A stretch of 64,000 nucleotides of DNA from an archaeon (lineage in GTDB: Archaea; Thermoproteota; Nitrososphaeria; Nitrososphaerales; Gagatemarchaeaceae). The notes under the pieces are model-generated. The model did no database searches, was not told the origin of the DNA, and saw only the letters and a list, made by a program, of their open reading frames with translations. The stretch is from positions 35,576 to 99,575 of the forward strand of contig JAKASK010000006.1 in the NCBI GenBank assembly GCA_021819105.1. The letters are read 5' to 3'. This document shows positions 42,000-50,820 of the stretch, piece after piece (position 1 is the first letter of the stretch; every line of letters starts with the position of its first letter). The position numbers were made by a program, and so were the translations under genes.

Positions 42000-42887
42000 T
42001 TGGGCAAGGCAGACGACCTCCGGAAGATGTTGGGTGGGAAGGGCATAGTCGTAGCCCCAGGAGTCTTCAGCCCTTCTGTCGCGAAACTTGCGCAGAAAGC
42101 CGGCTTCAAGGCCCTCTATTTCTCAGGGGCCGGGTTCTCCAACCTCCTCGCACTCCCGGACTTGGGCATAACGACGCTGAGCGAGGTAGCCCAGGCCACC
42201 AGGCAGATCACGTCACAGGTGCACACCCCCCTCATAGTCGACGCCGACACCGGGTTCGGGGAGGCGCTCAACGTTGCGAGGACAGTCCAGGAGCTGAAGT
42301 CTGCCGGAGCCGCGGCCCTCCACATCGAAGACCAGGTCCTCCCCAAGAAGTGCGGCCACCTCGAGGGAAAGGAGCTCGTTGACACCGACGAGATGGTGAA
42401 GAAGCTGGTGTCAGCCAAGGGAGAGGCGGGCAGAGAGCTGCTCGTCATCGCAAGGACAGACGCCAGGGCGGTGGAAGGGATAGACGGCGCGATCGAAAGG
42501 GCGCTGTCTTACTCGAAAGCCGGGGCCGACGTCATATTCCCCGAGGCGCTCGAGAGCAGGGAAGAGTTCGTGGAGTTCAGGAAGAAGATGGCGATTCCTT
42601 TGATGGCGAACATGACGGAGTTCGGAAAGACCCCATACATGAGCGCAAAGGAGTTCGAAGACATGGGCTACAACATCGTGATCTTCCCGGTGACCGCCTT
42701 CAGGGCCATGATGAAGACGGTGAAGGAGACCCTGGAGAAGCTGAAGCTAGAGGGGACGCAGAGGGGGATGGTCGGTTCCCTCATGACAAGAAAGGAGTTC
42801 TACGACCTGATTGACTATGACATGTACGAAGCTGCCGACGCACGGGCACTCGCCGCCGCGAAGCGGCTGAGGAAGGGTGCGAGATGA
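42000..42887 (+). CDS. prpB: Methylisocitrate lyase-family enzyme
   Basis: 295 aa of the isocitrate lyase/PEP mutase TIM barrel. DADTGFGEALNVARTV carries the metal-binding Asp pair and KKCGHLEGKELV the catalytic Cys118 loop, as in 2-methylisocitrate lyase (cleaves to pyruvate and succinate). A 2,3-dimethylmalate lyase is possible. TTG 42000 is the start. It overlaps the citrate synthase gene by four bases, which supports a methylcitrate-cycle role; methylcitrate dehydratase is not in the window. Confidence 0.88.
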   Translation: MGKADDLRKMLGGKGIVVAPGVFSPSVAKLAQKAGFKALYFSGAGFSNLLALPDLGITTLSEVAQATRQITSQVHTPLIVDADTGFGEALNVARTVQELKSAGAAALHIEDQVLPKKCGHLEGKELVDTDEMVKKLVSAKGEAGRELLVIARTDARAVEGIDGAIERALSYSKAGADVIFPEALESREEFVEFRKKMAIPLMANMTEFGKTPYMSAKEFEDMGYNIVIFPVTAFRAMMKTVKETLEKLKLEGTQRGMVGSLMTRKEFYDLIDYDMYEAADARALAAAKRLRKGAR

Positions 42888-44011
42888 GCGAAGCCGCCGG
42901 CCCCCTGAGGGTCCCCAGGGGCCTTGCAGGCGTCTCGGTCGCCGACACCAAGATTTCGAAGAGCGCCTCTGACGGGTCGCTCGTCTACAGAGGCTATCCT
43001 ATAGCCGACCTGGCAGCCAACGCGAGTTTTGAGGAGACCGCCTACCTCGTCGTCAACGGGCGCCTCCCGACCAGGGGGGAACTGCGGGCGTTCACGAATG
43101 GCCTCGACGGCAGGTCGCATGTCGACAGAAGGGTCTTCGGGATAATGCGGGACCTCGGCAAGCAGGCGCACCCCATCGACGTCATCAGGACGGCGGTATC
43201 GGCCCTTGGGAGCCTGGACCGTGAAAAGACCGTCGCAGGCGAAGAGGCGTCGATCCAGGCGAAGATGTCAGTCCTTGCCGCGAACAGTCGCAGGGTCCCC
43301 GGGGGCCAGAGACCGAGGCTCCCAAAGGAAGGGCTGGGCTTCGCCGACGATCTGCTGCAGATGCTGACCAAGCGCGAGGCGAGCGGCTTCGAGCGTTGGG
43401 TGTTCGAAAGGGTCCTGATCTTCTACATGGAACACGACATGAACGCCTCGTCTTTCACCGTGAGGGTGGTAGCGTCAACCCTGGCCGACCCCTACGCAGC
43501 GGCTTCGGCTGGGCTGGCCTCGCTCAAGGGGCCGCTGCATGGGGGAGCCAACGAAGCCGCCATGGAGATGTTGCTCGAAGTGAAGGACCCCGCGAGGGTA
43601 GTGGAGTTCATGGACAAGACTTTCCGCGAGGGGAGGAAGCTGATGGGGTTCGGCCACAGGGTGTACAAGGCCTTCGACCCCAGGGCGAGGCTCTGCAAGG
43701 AGTACCTGAAGCAGATGGTGGAAAGGAGAAGGGAAGGCGCATGGCTCTACGAGCTCTGTGACGCGGTGGAAAGAGAGATGTGGGAGAGGAAGAAGATCCC
43801 GCCGAACCTCGACTACTATGCGGCGCCCATCTTCTACCTGCTCGGCATCGAAGTCCCTCTCTACACCCCCATCTTCGCTGCGAGCAGGGTCTTCGGCTGG
43901 ATGGCTCACTACAACGAGCAGGTCGAAGAGAACAAGCTGATCAGGCCCGACTCGGAGTACGTCGGGGCCACTGGCCTGGGCTACACGAGAATCGGCGAAA
44001 GGCGGAGCTAG
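42884..44011 (+). CDS. prpC: Citrate / 2-methylcitrate synthase
   Basis: 375 aa, the length of type II archaeal enzymes. Signatures: SLVYRGYPIADLA, EHDMNASSFTVRVVASTLAD, LKGPLHGGANEAAMEML with the active-site His, and FGHRVYKAFDPRA with the second His. PrpB is coupled directly upstream (ATGA), so 2-methylcitrate synthesis from propionyl-CoA and oxaloacetate is favoured, but citrate synthesis cannot be excluded. It ends at a CTAG shared with the opposing meaB stop. Confidence 0.9.
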   Translation: MSEAAGPLRVPRGLAGVSVADTKISKSASDGSLVYRGYPIADLAANASFEETAYLVVNGRLPTRGELRAFTNGLDGRSHVDRRVFGIMRDLGKQAHPIDVIRTAVSALGSLDREKTVAGEEASIQAKMSVLAANSRRVPGGQRPRLPKEGLGFADDLLQMLTKREASGFERWVFERVLIFYMEHDMNASSFTVRVVASTLADPYAAASAGLASLKGPLHGGANEAAMEMLLEVKDPARVVEFMDKTFREGRKLMGFGHRVYKAFDPRARLCKEYLKQMVERRREGAWLYELCDAVEREMWERKKIPPNLDYYAAPIFYLLGIEVPLYTPIFAASRVFGWMAHYNEQVEENKLIRPDSEYVGATGLGYTRIGERRS

Positions 44012-44916
44012 GGCGCGAGTTTTGCCGCAGCCGCCTCGATGGTCAGCTCCCCCCTGACCACCCTCTTCGCCAGGCGGTCAGCCCCACGCTCGGACACTGC
44101 CGCGAACCTCGTCATGGCCGCCCCCCGGGCGGTCTCCACAATCATCCCACGGACGCTCTTCAACCTCATATCTTCAGCCCCCGAAACGAACCTCCCCCGG
44201 AACCCCTCGACTGCCCCCAGCAGCTTTTCGACTCCCTCTCCGGACAGGGCGGACACCTTCAGGACCGGCGGAGAGCGGAGGGTCCCCCTGAACAGAGAAA
44301 GTATGCTCACCACCATGGTGTCCGCGCCTTCGAGGTCAGCCTTGTTCACGACATAGACGTCACCAACTTCCATCAGCCCCGCCTTCGACACCTGGACGTC
44401 GTCTCCGAGCCCCGGCATGAGGACGACCAGCACAGCGTGTGACACGCCGACGACTTCGATGTCCGACTGGCCGATGCCCACCGTCTCGAGGAGCACCACG
44501 TCGAACCCGGCCGCATCCATCAGGCGGATCGCGTCGGCGGCAGCCCTCGAGAGCCCGCCCGACCACCCTCGGGACGCCATGCTCCTGATGTACACCCTCC
44601 TGTCTACGGAGTGGGCCGTCATGCGGATCCTGTCCCCCAAGAGGGCTCCCCCGGTCAGGGGGCTGGTCGGGTCGATTGCGATCACCCCGACCTTCAACCC
44701 CTTCTCCCGGTAGGAGGCGATCAGCCTGTCGACGAGGGTGCTCTTGCCTGTCCCCGGCGGCCCGGTGACGCCCAGTACGAAGCTCCTTGTCGGAACCCCG
44801 AAGCCGCGGAGAAGAGCTGACGCCCGGCCAGGCTCGTTCTCTACCAGCGTGATGCCCTTGGCTAGGGCGACCCTATCCCCTCTCTTGATACCGGACGCCA
44901 GCTTTGAGAGCTGCAA
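44008..44916 (-). CDS. meaB: MeaB/ArgK-type GTPase chaperone of B12 acyl-CoA mutase
   Basis: 302 aa. Walker A in LGVTGPPGTGKSTLVDRLI, then VIAIDPTSPLTGGALLGDRI, DVVLLETVGIGQSDIEVV and NKADLEGADTM (base recognition). G3E-family GTPases of this type gate cofactor loading and protect adenosylcobalamin mutases. TTG 44916 lies 28 nt from CAATAAAAG. It is divergent from the mutase gene it probably serves, 80 bp away. Confidence 0.93.
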   Translation of the reverse strand: MQLSKLASGIKRGDRVALAKGITLVENEPGRASALLRGFGVPTRSFVLGVTGPPGTGKSTLVDRLIASYREKGLKVGVIAIDPTSPLTGGALLGDRIRMTAHSVDRRVYIRSMASRGWSGGLSRAAADAIRLMDAAGFDVVLLETVGIGQSDIEVVGVSHAVLVVLMPGLGDDVQVSKAGLMEVGDVYVVNKADLEGADTMVVSILSLFRGTLRSPPVLKVSALSGEGVEKLLGAVEGFRGRFVSGAEDMRLKSVRGMIVETARGAAMTRFAAVSERGADRLAKRVVRGELTIEAAAAKLAP

Positions 44917-44996
44917 CCACGCGGGCCGTCCCGGTTCCCTCTTTTATTGGTTGGAAGGGATTCTTTATCTCTGAGTGCGGGCTCGGTGTCGCTGGC

Positions 44997-46754
44997 ATGC
45001 TGAGGACTGGCCGCGACCCCTACTGGAAGAGGAAGGCCAAAGCGCTGGTGGAATCGAGGGCTGTGACCGGGTCCCTCTTCGACCGGAAGGCCGTGGAGCA
45101 GGTCCGCAGGGGCCTGAAGCAGTGGCAGGGAACGGTCTACGCCGACTGGACTGCCCGATTCCCCGAGGAAGCCAAGGAGCATCAGACTGCGTCTGGGATT
45201 CCGCTGAAGCCGATCTACACCCCCGACGACCTCGGCAACGCCGACTACGCGTCTCAGGGGTTCCCGGGAGTCTTCCCCTACCTCCGCGGAGTCTACCCAA
45301 ACATGTACAGGGGGAGGAAGTGGACCATGCGGATGTTCTCGGGGTTTGGGACCCCGGAAGACACCAACAGGAGGCTGAAGCTCCTTCTGGACCACGGAGA
45401 GACCGGGCTGAGCGTCGCCTTCGACATGCCCACCCTCTACGGCTACGACTGCGACCACGAGCGCGCACATGGCGAGGTGGGGAGGTGCGGGGTCAACGTG
45501 TCGTCCATGAAGGACATGGAGGTGATCTTCGACGAGATACCGCTCGGCAAGGTGAGCACTTCAATGACGATCAACGCCCCGGCCACCGTGCTCACATGCA
45601 TGTATGCGGGGGTGGCGAAGAAGCAGGGCGTCCCGATATCGAAGCTGAGGGGGACGGTGCAGGCGGACATGCTGAAGGAGTACATAGCCCAGAAGGAGTG
45701 GGTCTACCCTCCTGAAGCGCACCTTCGGCTCGTAAGGGACCTGATGGTCTTCTCGACGAAGGAGATGCCCCTCTGGAACTACATCAGCATAAGCGGCTAC
45801 CACATCCGCGAGGCCGGGTCGAGCGCTGTCCAGGAGCTGGCGTTCACCCTGGCCGACGGGTTCGGCTACGTGGAGCTGGGGCTGGAGGCGGGGCTGAAGG
45901 TGGAGCAGTTCGCTCCGAGATTGAGCTTCTTCTTCAACTCGACCATGGACTTCTTCGAGGAGATCGCGAAGTTCAGGGCCGCGAGGAGGATATGGGCCAC
46001 CGTCCTCAGGGAGAAGTACGGGGTCAAGGACAAGCGGAGCCTGCTCATGCGGTTCCACACGCAGACGTCGGGCGCCTCCCTTACCTGGCAGCAGCCCCTC
46101 AACAACGTGGTTAGGACGGCCATCGAGGCCCTGGCTGCGGTGCTCGGGGGGACCCAGTCTCTGCACACCAACTCCTACGACGAGGCCTGGGCCCTGCCGA
46201 CGGAGCAGGCGGTGGAGGTAGCGCTCAGGACGCAGCAGGTGATCGCGGAGGAGACCGGAGTGGCAAGCGTCATAGACCCACTCGGAGGGTCATACTACGT
46301 GGAGTGGCTGACGGAACAGCTTGAGGAAGAGGCGTACAAGTACTTCGACAGAATCGACTCGGCCGGGGGCCTGCTGAAGGCCATTAAGACCGGCTATCTT
46401 CAGCGGGAGATAGCTGAGAACTCCTACAGGCTTTCGAAGCGCGTGGAGGAGGGGAGGGACTCGGTGGTCGGGGTAAACAAGCTCGCGAAGGAGGAGAAGG
46501 AGCCGATCGAGACACTGAAGATAGATTTCAGGGCTCAGCGCAGCCAGGTCAGGAGGCTGAACGCGGTGAAGAAGACGCGAGACGAGGTCAAGGTGAAGGC
46601 CGCTCTGGCCAGGTTGGAGAAAGCCTTCGGGAGCGAGAAGGCCAACTCCATCTACCCCATGCTCGATGCGGTGATGCAGTACGCCACCCTTGGGGAGGTG
46701 GTGGACGTAGGCCGCGAGGCCTGGGGCGGGTTCAAAGAGCCAATGCTGCTGTAG
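44997..46754 (+). CDS. Adenosylcobalamin-dependent acyl-CoA mutase, large subunit (isobutyryl-CoA mutase-like residues)
   Basis: 585 aa, the substrate-binding TIM barrel of a split mutase: GETGLSVAFDMPTLYGYDCD, STSMTINAPATVLTCMYAGV, ISISGYHIREAGSSAVQELA and QSLHTNSYDEAWALPTEQAV. At the two specificity positions it has Phe114 (MRMFSGFG) and Gln232 (EYIAQKEW), 118 residues apart as are Tyr89/Arg207 of methylmalonyl-CoA mutase and Phe/Gln of isobutyryl-CoA mutase. Methylmalonyl-CoA is thus an unlikely substrate. ATG 44997 is about 31 nt from CTTTATCT. Confidence 0.88.
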   Translation: MLRTGRDPYWKRKAKALVESRAVTGSLFDRKAVEQVRRGLKQWQGTVYADWTARFPEEAKEHQTASGIPLKPIYTPDDLGNADYASQGFPGVFPYLRGVYPNMYRGRKWTMRMFSGFGTPEDTNRRLKLLLDHGETGLSVAFDMPTLYGYDCDHERAHGEVGRCGVNVSSMKDMEVIFDEIPLGKVSTSMTINAPATVLTCMYAGVAKKQGVPISKLRGTVQADMLKEYIAQKEWVYPPEAHLRLVRDLMVFSTKEMPLWNYISISGYHIREAGSSAVQELAFTLADGFGYVELGLEAGLKVEQFAPRLSFFFNSTMDFFEEIAKFRAARRIWATVLREKYGVKDKRSLLMRFHTQTSGASLTWQQPLNNVVRTAIEALAAVLGGTQSLHTNSYDEAWALPTEQAVEVALRTQQVIAEETGVASVIDPLGGSYYVEWLTEQLEEEAYKYFDRIDSAGGLLKAIKTGYLQREIAENSYRLSKRVEEGRDSVVGVNKLAKEEKEPIETLKIDFRAQRSQVRRLNAVKKTRDEVKVKAALARLEKAFGSEKANSIYPMLDAVMQYATLGEVVDVGREAWGGFKEPMLL

Positions 46755-46840
46755 CCGCCGCCCTATTCACCGGCAGCGCACCGGCTCCCCGGTCGGCCAG
46801 CAAAGGTTTTGAAGGCGCCTCGGGTCGCTCGAAATCGGGT

Positions 46841-47272
46841 TTGCCAAGGAAATCGGCCGCGGTCCAGAGGAGGATCAGGATACTCGTGGCCAAGCCCGGG
46901 CTCGACGGACACGACAGAGGGGTCCTGGTGCTAGCAAGGGCATTCAGGGACGCGGGCATGGAAGTGATCTACAGCGGGCTCCTCCCTTCCCCGGAGCAGG
47001 TCGCACAGATGGCGGTCGACGAGGACGTCGACGTGGTGGCCCTGTCGCTCCTCAATGGCGCCCACATGACAGCGTTCCCCAAGGTGAAGAAGCTCCTAGA
47101 CAAGATGGGCGGGAAGGACATCGTGGTCGTGGGCGGGGGCATCATACCAGAAGAGGACAAGCCGAGGCTCCTGAGATTAGGGATAACCGGGTTATACGGG
47201 CCGGGGAGTTCCTTCGAAGAGATTGTGGAGCATGTGAAGGGCCGGGTCAGGAAGGAGAGGTGGAGAGATTAG
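46841..47272 (+). CDS. Acyl-CoA mutase small subunit, cobalamin-binding
   Basis: 143 aa. B12-binding motif DxHxxG is GLDGHDRGVLVLARAF, with SLLNGAHMTAFPK and VVVGGGIIPEEDKPRL completing the flavodoxin-like fold; His in GHDRG is the lower cobalt ligand. It pairs with the large subunit 86 nt upstream. TTG 46841 is used. It precedes the acyl-CoA dehydrogenase gene by 2 nt, so the three form one transcript. Confidence 0.93.
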   Translation: MPRKSAAVQRRIRILVAKPGLDGHDRGVLVLARAFRDAGMEVIYSGLLPSPEQVAQMAVDEDVDVVALSLLNGAHMTAFPKVKKLLDKMGGKDIVVVGGGIIPEEDKPRLLRLGITGLYGPGSSFEEIVEHVKGRVRKERWRD

Positions 47273-47274
47273 AG

Positions 47275-48495
47275 ATGCCGGAGCAGGACGAGTTCGTGAA
47301 CCTCTCGAAGATGAGCTTCGACGTCACAGAAGAGCAGAAGTTGATCCTCGAGCAGGTGGACAGGGCCTGCAGGGAGTTCAGGCCGGTCGAGGACAGATAC
47401 TACCTTGAGCACAGAGTCAACGACCAGGTGAAGCCTTTCTTCGCGAAGGCCCATCTGCTCGGGCTCCCGGTCTCGAGGAAGTACGGGGACGGGCAGGGGT
47501 CAGACATGGTGACCTACGCCCTCGCGGTGGAGAGGATAGGGAGGGAAGGGACCGGGCTGAGGACGTTCTTCTCGGTGCATCTCGCCCTGGGCCAGATGAC
47601 GATTCAGCACTGGGGGAACGAGGAGCAGAAGGGGAGGCTCCTTCCGCCTGCGACCAGGGGGGACGCCATACTTGCGTTCGGGCTGACAGAGCCCAGCGCC
47701 GGGAGCGACCCGGCGTCACTGAAGACGTACTTCGAGGAGAAGGGTGGGAGATACTACATCACAGGACAGAAGATGTGGATATCGCTGGGTTCGACGGCGA
47801 AGTACGTGCTCGTCTTCGCGTACCCAAAGGGGAAGAGCACCGGCATGTGCGCCTTCATCGTAGATTCGCAGAGCAGCGGGTTCAGGGCCGAGCTGATCCA
47901 GCACAAGCTCGGGCTCCCGACCGCGGACACCTCGACGCTCTACCTTGACGAGGTCGAAGTGGCCAGGGAAGACCTCCTAGGGCCGCCGGGGAAGGGGATG
48001 TCGGTGGCGCTCTCAGGCCTTATGAACGGGAGGCTGAGCGTCGCGGCAGGCTGCGTCGGGGTCATCCAAGACTGCCTCGACGAGTCGGTGAGGTACGCCA
48101 GCATGAGGTTCCAGCACGGGAAGCTGATCGGCAAGCACCAGCTCGTGCAAAGGCACATCGGGCTGATGTCAACGAACCTGGAGGCGGCTAAGCTGCTCCT
48201 CCTCAAGGCGGCCTTCGTCAAGCAGAAGTACGAAGAAGATCCAATGAACGCGGAGCTCAGGGACATCACGGATCTCGCCTGCGCCAGGGCGAAGTACTTC
48301 GCCGCGAACGCTTCGTTCGACGCGGCCAACCGGGCAGTGCAGATATTCGGGGCGAACGGATATTCGCTCGAAAACAGGCCGGCGAGGCACCTTGCAGACA
48401 CCAGGGTTACGATGATCTACGAAGGAGCCAACGAGATAATGGAGCAGAAGCTGGCCCTTGGGTCCCTGGGCAGTGGCTTCGAAGCGTACTCCTGA
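47275..48495 (+). CDS. Acyl-CoA dehydrogenase
   Basis: 406 aa FAD flavoprotein. FGLTEPSAGSDPASLKT (FAD/substrate region), YYITGQKMWISLGSTAKYVL, and MIYEGANEIMEQKLAL with the catalytic Glu in YEG, as in short-chain dehydrogenases. It oxidises a short acyl-CoA to the enoyl-CoA. Cotranscription with the mutase suggests butyryl- or isobutyryl-CoA as substrate. ATG 47275, two bases after the mutase small-subunit stop, is chosen over the in-frame GTG 47260, which would overlap that gene. Confidence 0.92.
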   Translation: MPEQDEFVNLSKMSFDVTEEQKLILEQVDRACREFRPVEDRYYLEHRVNDQVKPFFAKAHLLGLPVSRKYGDGQGSDMVTYALAVERIGREGTGLRTFFSVHLALGQMTIQHWGNEEQKGRLLPPATRGDAILAFGLTEPSAGSDPASLKTYFEEKGGRYYITGQKMWISLGSTAKYVLVFAYPKGKSTGMCAFIVDSQSSGFRAELIQHKLGLPTADTSTLYLDEVEVAREDLLGPPGKGMSVALSGLMNGRLSVAAGCVGVIQDCLDESVRYASMRFQHGKLIGKHQLVQRHIGLMSTNLEAAKLLLLKAAFVKQKYEEDPMNAELRDITDLACARAKYFAANASFDAANRAVQIFGANGYSLENRPARHLADTRVTMIYEGANEIMEQKLALGSLGSGFEAYS

Positions 48496-48505
48496 GCGGA
48501 TCCCT

Positions 48506-50002
48506 ATGCCCAAGCTGACGAGGAACGCCCTCGCTGCTGTCGGGTTGCTGGTCATCGTAGCCGTCGCCGGTTTCGCCTACTACTACGAGACATACTACGC
48601 AACGCCGACAGCCCAATGCGACCCTATCGCTCCCGGGTCGATTTCAAGGAGCCACGTCACCAGCACGACCTTCGGCGGCGTCACCGAATACAAGCTCCCG
48701 AGCCAGGGAAGGTGGCCCAACGCCATCACCACGGCCCCCGACGGGTCTGTCTGGTTCGCTGAAGAGGAGACCCCCGGAGTGGCGCACCTCTACCCAGGGA
48801 ACGGGACACTGGTGGAGTACGCGTGGCCGGGGTACCCCACGCCCCAGCCTCCCGATTGCCTCCACTCGGCGAGCTCTTCGGGGATAGCGCTCTGGGAGGG
48901 GAGGGTTTGGGTCGCAGACGAGTACGGCAATGCGATCCTTGGTGTCAACCCTGGCGACGGGTCGACGGTCAGGGTGAACACCACTTCGGGGGCCCAGTTC
49001 CCATACTGGCTCGCCGTGGGACCAGACGGGAACCTGTGGTTCACTTCGGACAACACCCCTGGGGCACTGGGCAGGATCTTCCCCAACCTGACCCTCTCGA
49101 CAGTCAGGCTTCGTGGGATAGGGGCGGACGAGCCCATCCAGCTCAGCTTCGTGAACTCCTCTCTTGCGTTCATTGCGGCTCTCAATCTGCAGGAGAACGC
49201 GACGACCAAGGGATGCATCTGCACCGGGCACGTCTACTCGTTCGACCCTTCTGAAGTGTCGTCTGCCATCACTCCGGCCGTCGTCGGCGGAGGCTACACC
49301 CTGACGCTCCCCACAAGCGTCTCCTATTCCGACGGCAGAATATGGGTCGCCCAGCACGGCCCGTCCAGTGTCCTCAGTTACGACTTCGCCACCGGCCAGT
49401 GGACGAAGTACCCGACCTCGACTGTCCCCTGGTCCACGACGCTGCCCCTGGTCGCGATAGCCAACGGCAGCCGCGTCTGGTTCAACGAGCACGACGCGAA
49501 CAAAATCGCCATCCTCAACAGCACCGGAGGAACCCTTACCGAGATCAGCGAGTCCAACCCTCCCGCGTCTGGACCGGCTGGGGTGCAGAACGACGAGTCG
49601 ATCTCCCTCGGGGCGGGAGGCCTATGGTTCACTTCGGAAACTGGAAACTACGTAGGGTTCGTCAGCTCAACCTACCAGCCGGAGTTCAGTGTCAGCCCGG
49701 CTGAGAACGGCACCCTCACCGTGCCACCGGGCGGGAGCGCTTCCGTAACCCTAAGGGTGAAGGGGTCGTGGTCTACGCCGCTGGGAGTCAACGTTTCCGA
49801 CTCCGAGGGGTACGGGTCGGTCCCGAACCTCATCCACGTCTCGCCGAGCACTTCAGCCGTCCCTGCAGGCGGTTCCCCCTACATGCTCACGGTGAACTTC
49901 GCACTCGACGGTGCGACCCCGCAGGGCCGCTATGTCGTAGCTGTGACGCTGACTGAAGGGGGCGTGCAGCAGACCGCGTATATCTACGTGGACGTGAGCT
50001 AG
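48506..50002 (+). CDS. Membrane-anchored extracellular beta-propeller (Vgb/NHL-like)
   Basis: 498 aa. Residues about 8-28 are a single signal-anchor helix (ALAAVGLLVIVAVAGFAYYY). The rest is extracellular: repeats of the form PYWLAVGPDGNLWFTSDNTP and NAITTAPDGSVWFAEEETPG, as in virginiamycin B lyase-like six- or seven-bladed propellers, followed by an Ig-like beta-sandwich (about 400-498). Several NxS/T sites could be N-glycosylated. No catalytic call is possible. ATG 48506 is chosen because it precedes the signal-anchor; an earlier in-frame start would overlap the dehydrogenase gene. Confidence 0.78.
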   Translation: MPKLTRNALAAVGLLVIVAVAGFAYYYETYYATPTAQCDPIAPGSISRSHVTSTTFGGVTEYKLPSQGRWPNAITTAPDGSVWFAEEETPGVAHLYPGNGTLVEYAWPGYPTPQPPDCLHSASSSGIALWEGRVWVADEYGNAILGVNPGDGSTVRVNTTSGAQFPYWLAVGPDGNLWFTSDNTPGALGRIFPNLTLSTVRLRGIGADEPIQLSFVNSSLAFIAALNLQENATTKGCICTGHVYSFDPSEVSSAITPAVVGGGYTLTLPTSVSYSDGRIWVAQHGPSSVLSYDFATGQWTKYPTSTVPWSTTLPLVAIANGSRVWFNEHDANKIAILNSTGGTLTEISESNPPASGPAGVQNDESISLGAGGLWFTSETGNYVGFVSSTYQPEFSVSPAENGTLTVPPGGSASVTLRVKGSWSTPLGVNVSDSEGYGSVPNLIHVSPSTSAVPAGGSPYMLTVNFALDGATPQGRYVVAVTLTEGGVQQTAYIYVDVS

Positions 50003-50718
50003 ACGGCAGGACCGCGGGCCTGAAGGGACATGGCGAGCAGAAGGGCGGCGGTCACAATGACGGTGGCGACGATCCACTTCAGAATCGTCTCGAGCTTCGA
50101 CGCCAGCTCGGAGGTGCTTCCCTCCCGCCTCAGCGCTTTGTAGGGTCTTGAAGCGCTGATCTCTATGAAGGCGGTGCTGAAACCGAAGGCACCCCCCGCC
50201 AGAGACGCGAAGCTCAGGGCGTCAGTCTGCACGATGTACCCGGCGAGCACCGGGAGGAACCCCCAGGACACAGCGAACCAGAGGTCGGTGTGGAACCTGC
50301 CGTCGAAGAGCTCGAGGTTGTACGCGAGGAGGAAGAAGAGCTCCGCCAGGCCCAGGGGGATGAGCAGCGGAGCGTCACTGATGGCATAGTAGAGGCCGAC
50401 GGCGAGCGCCGGCAGTAGCGCGCCTACGGCCAGGGCGGAGAGCTGGCTGCGAGAGAGGAAGTCCCCCCACGGCTTGTTCGGCGCCATGGCGTCCAGCGAA
50501 TGCGCCGAGACGCCCACAGCGAGCAGGTAGACCACCGCCATCCCGAGCATCCTGTCATAGTGGACGGTGGTCGCGAGCAGCGAGCCTACGGCCACGTAGC
50601 TTGCGTTCATCAGCGAATAGGGGTAGAAGCTCAACCCGAGGAAGAGCCTGAACTTCCGGGGCCCGAAGGCAGGGACCCACCATTCTCTCTCGCGCGTACC
50701 CGCTCTCCCGCCCGACAA
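49999..50718 (-). CDS. Polytopic membrane protein, UbiA prenyltransferase-like
   Basis: 239 aa, about 6-7 helices. VGVSAHSLDAMAPNKPWGDF and AYNLELFDGRFHTDLWFAVS resemble the two loops that carry Asp-rich motifs in UbiA-type prenyltransferases, but complete DxxxD motifs are not visible, so activity is uncertain. It may have another role. TTG 50718 is 26 nt from a weak CCAATAGG box. Divergent from a UbiE-like methyltransferase. Stop shared as CTAG with the opposing beta-propeller gene. Confidence 0.55.
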   Translation of the reverse strand: MSGGRAGTREREWWVPAFGPRKFRLFLGLSFYPYSLMNASYVAVGSLLATTVHYDRMLGMAVVYLLAVGVSAHSLDAMAPNKPWGDFLSRSQLSALAVGALLPALAVGLYYAISDAPLLIPLGLAELFFLLAYNLELFDGRFHTDLWFAVSWGFLPVLAGYIVQTDALSFASLAGGAFGFSTAFIEISASRPYKALRREGSTSELASKLETILKWIVATVIVTAALLLAMSLQARGPAV

Positions 50719-50820
50719 CTGTCTACTGCAACCGTTGGCCGGGCCTATTGGACGTTTCTTCCCCTGAAAACAGCGAAGTTTCGAGGGGTTAAGAGAGGAG
50801 CCGTTGGACTCCCCAGGGGT

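Noticed and set aside
44997..46754. Methylmalonyl-CoA mutase as in the 3HP/4HB cycle
   Set aside because: The Tyr and Arg that bind the carboxylate of methylmalonyl-CoA are Phe114 and Gln232.
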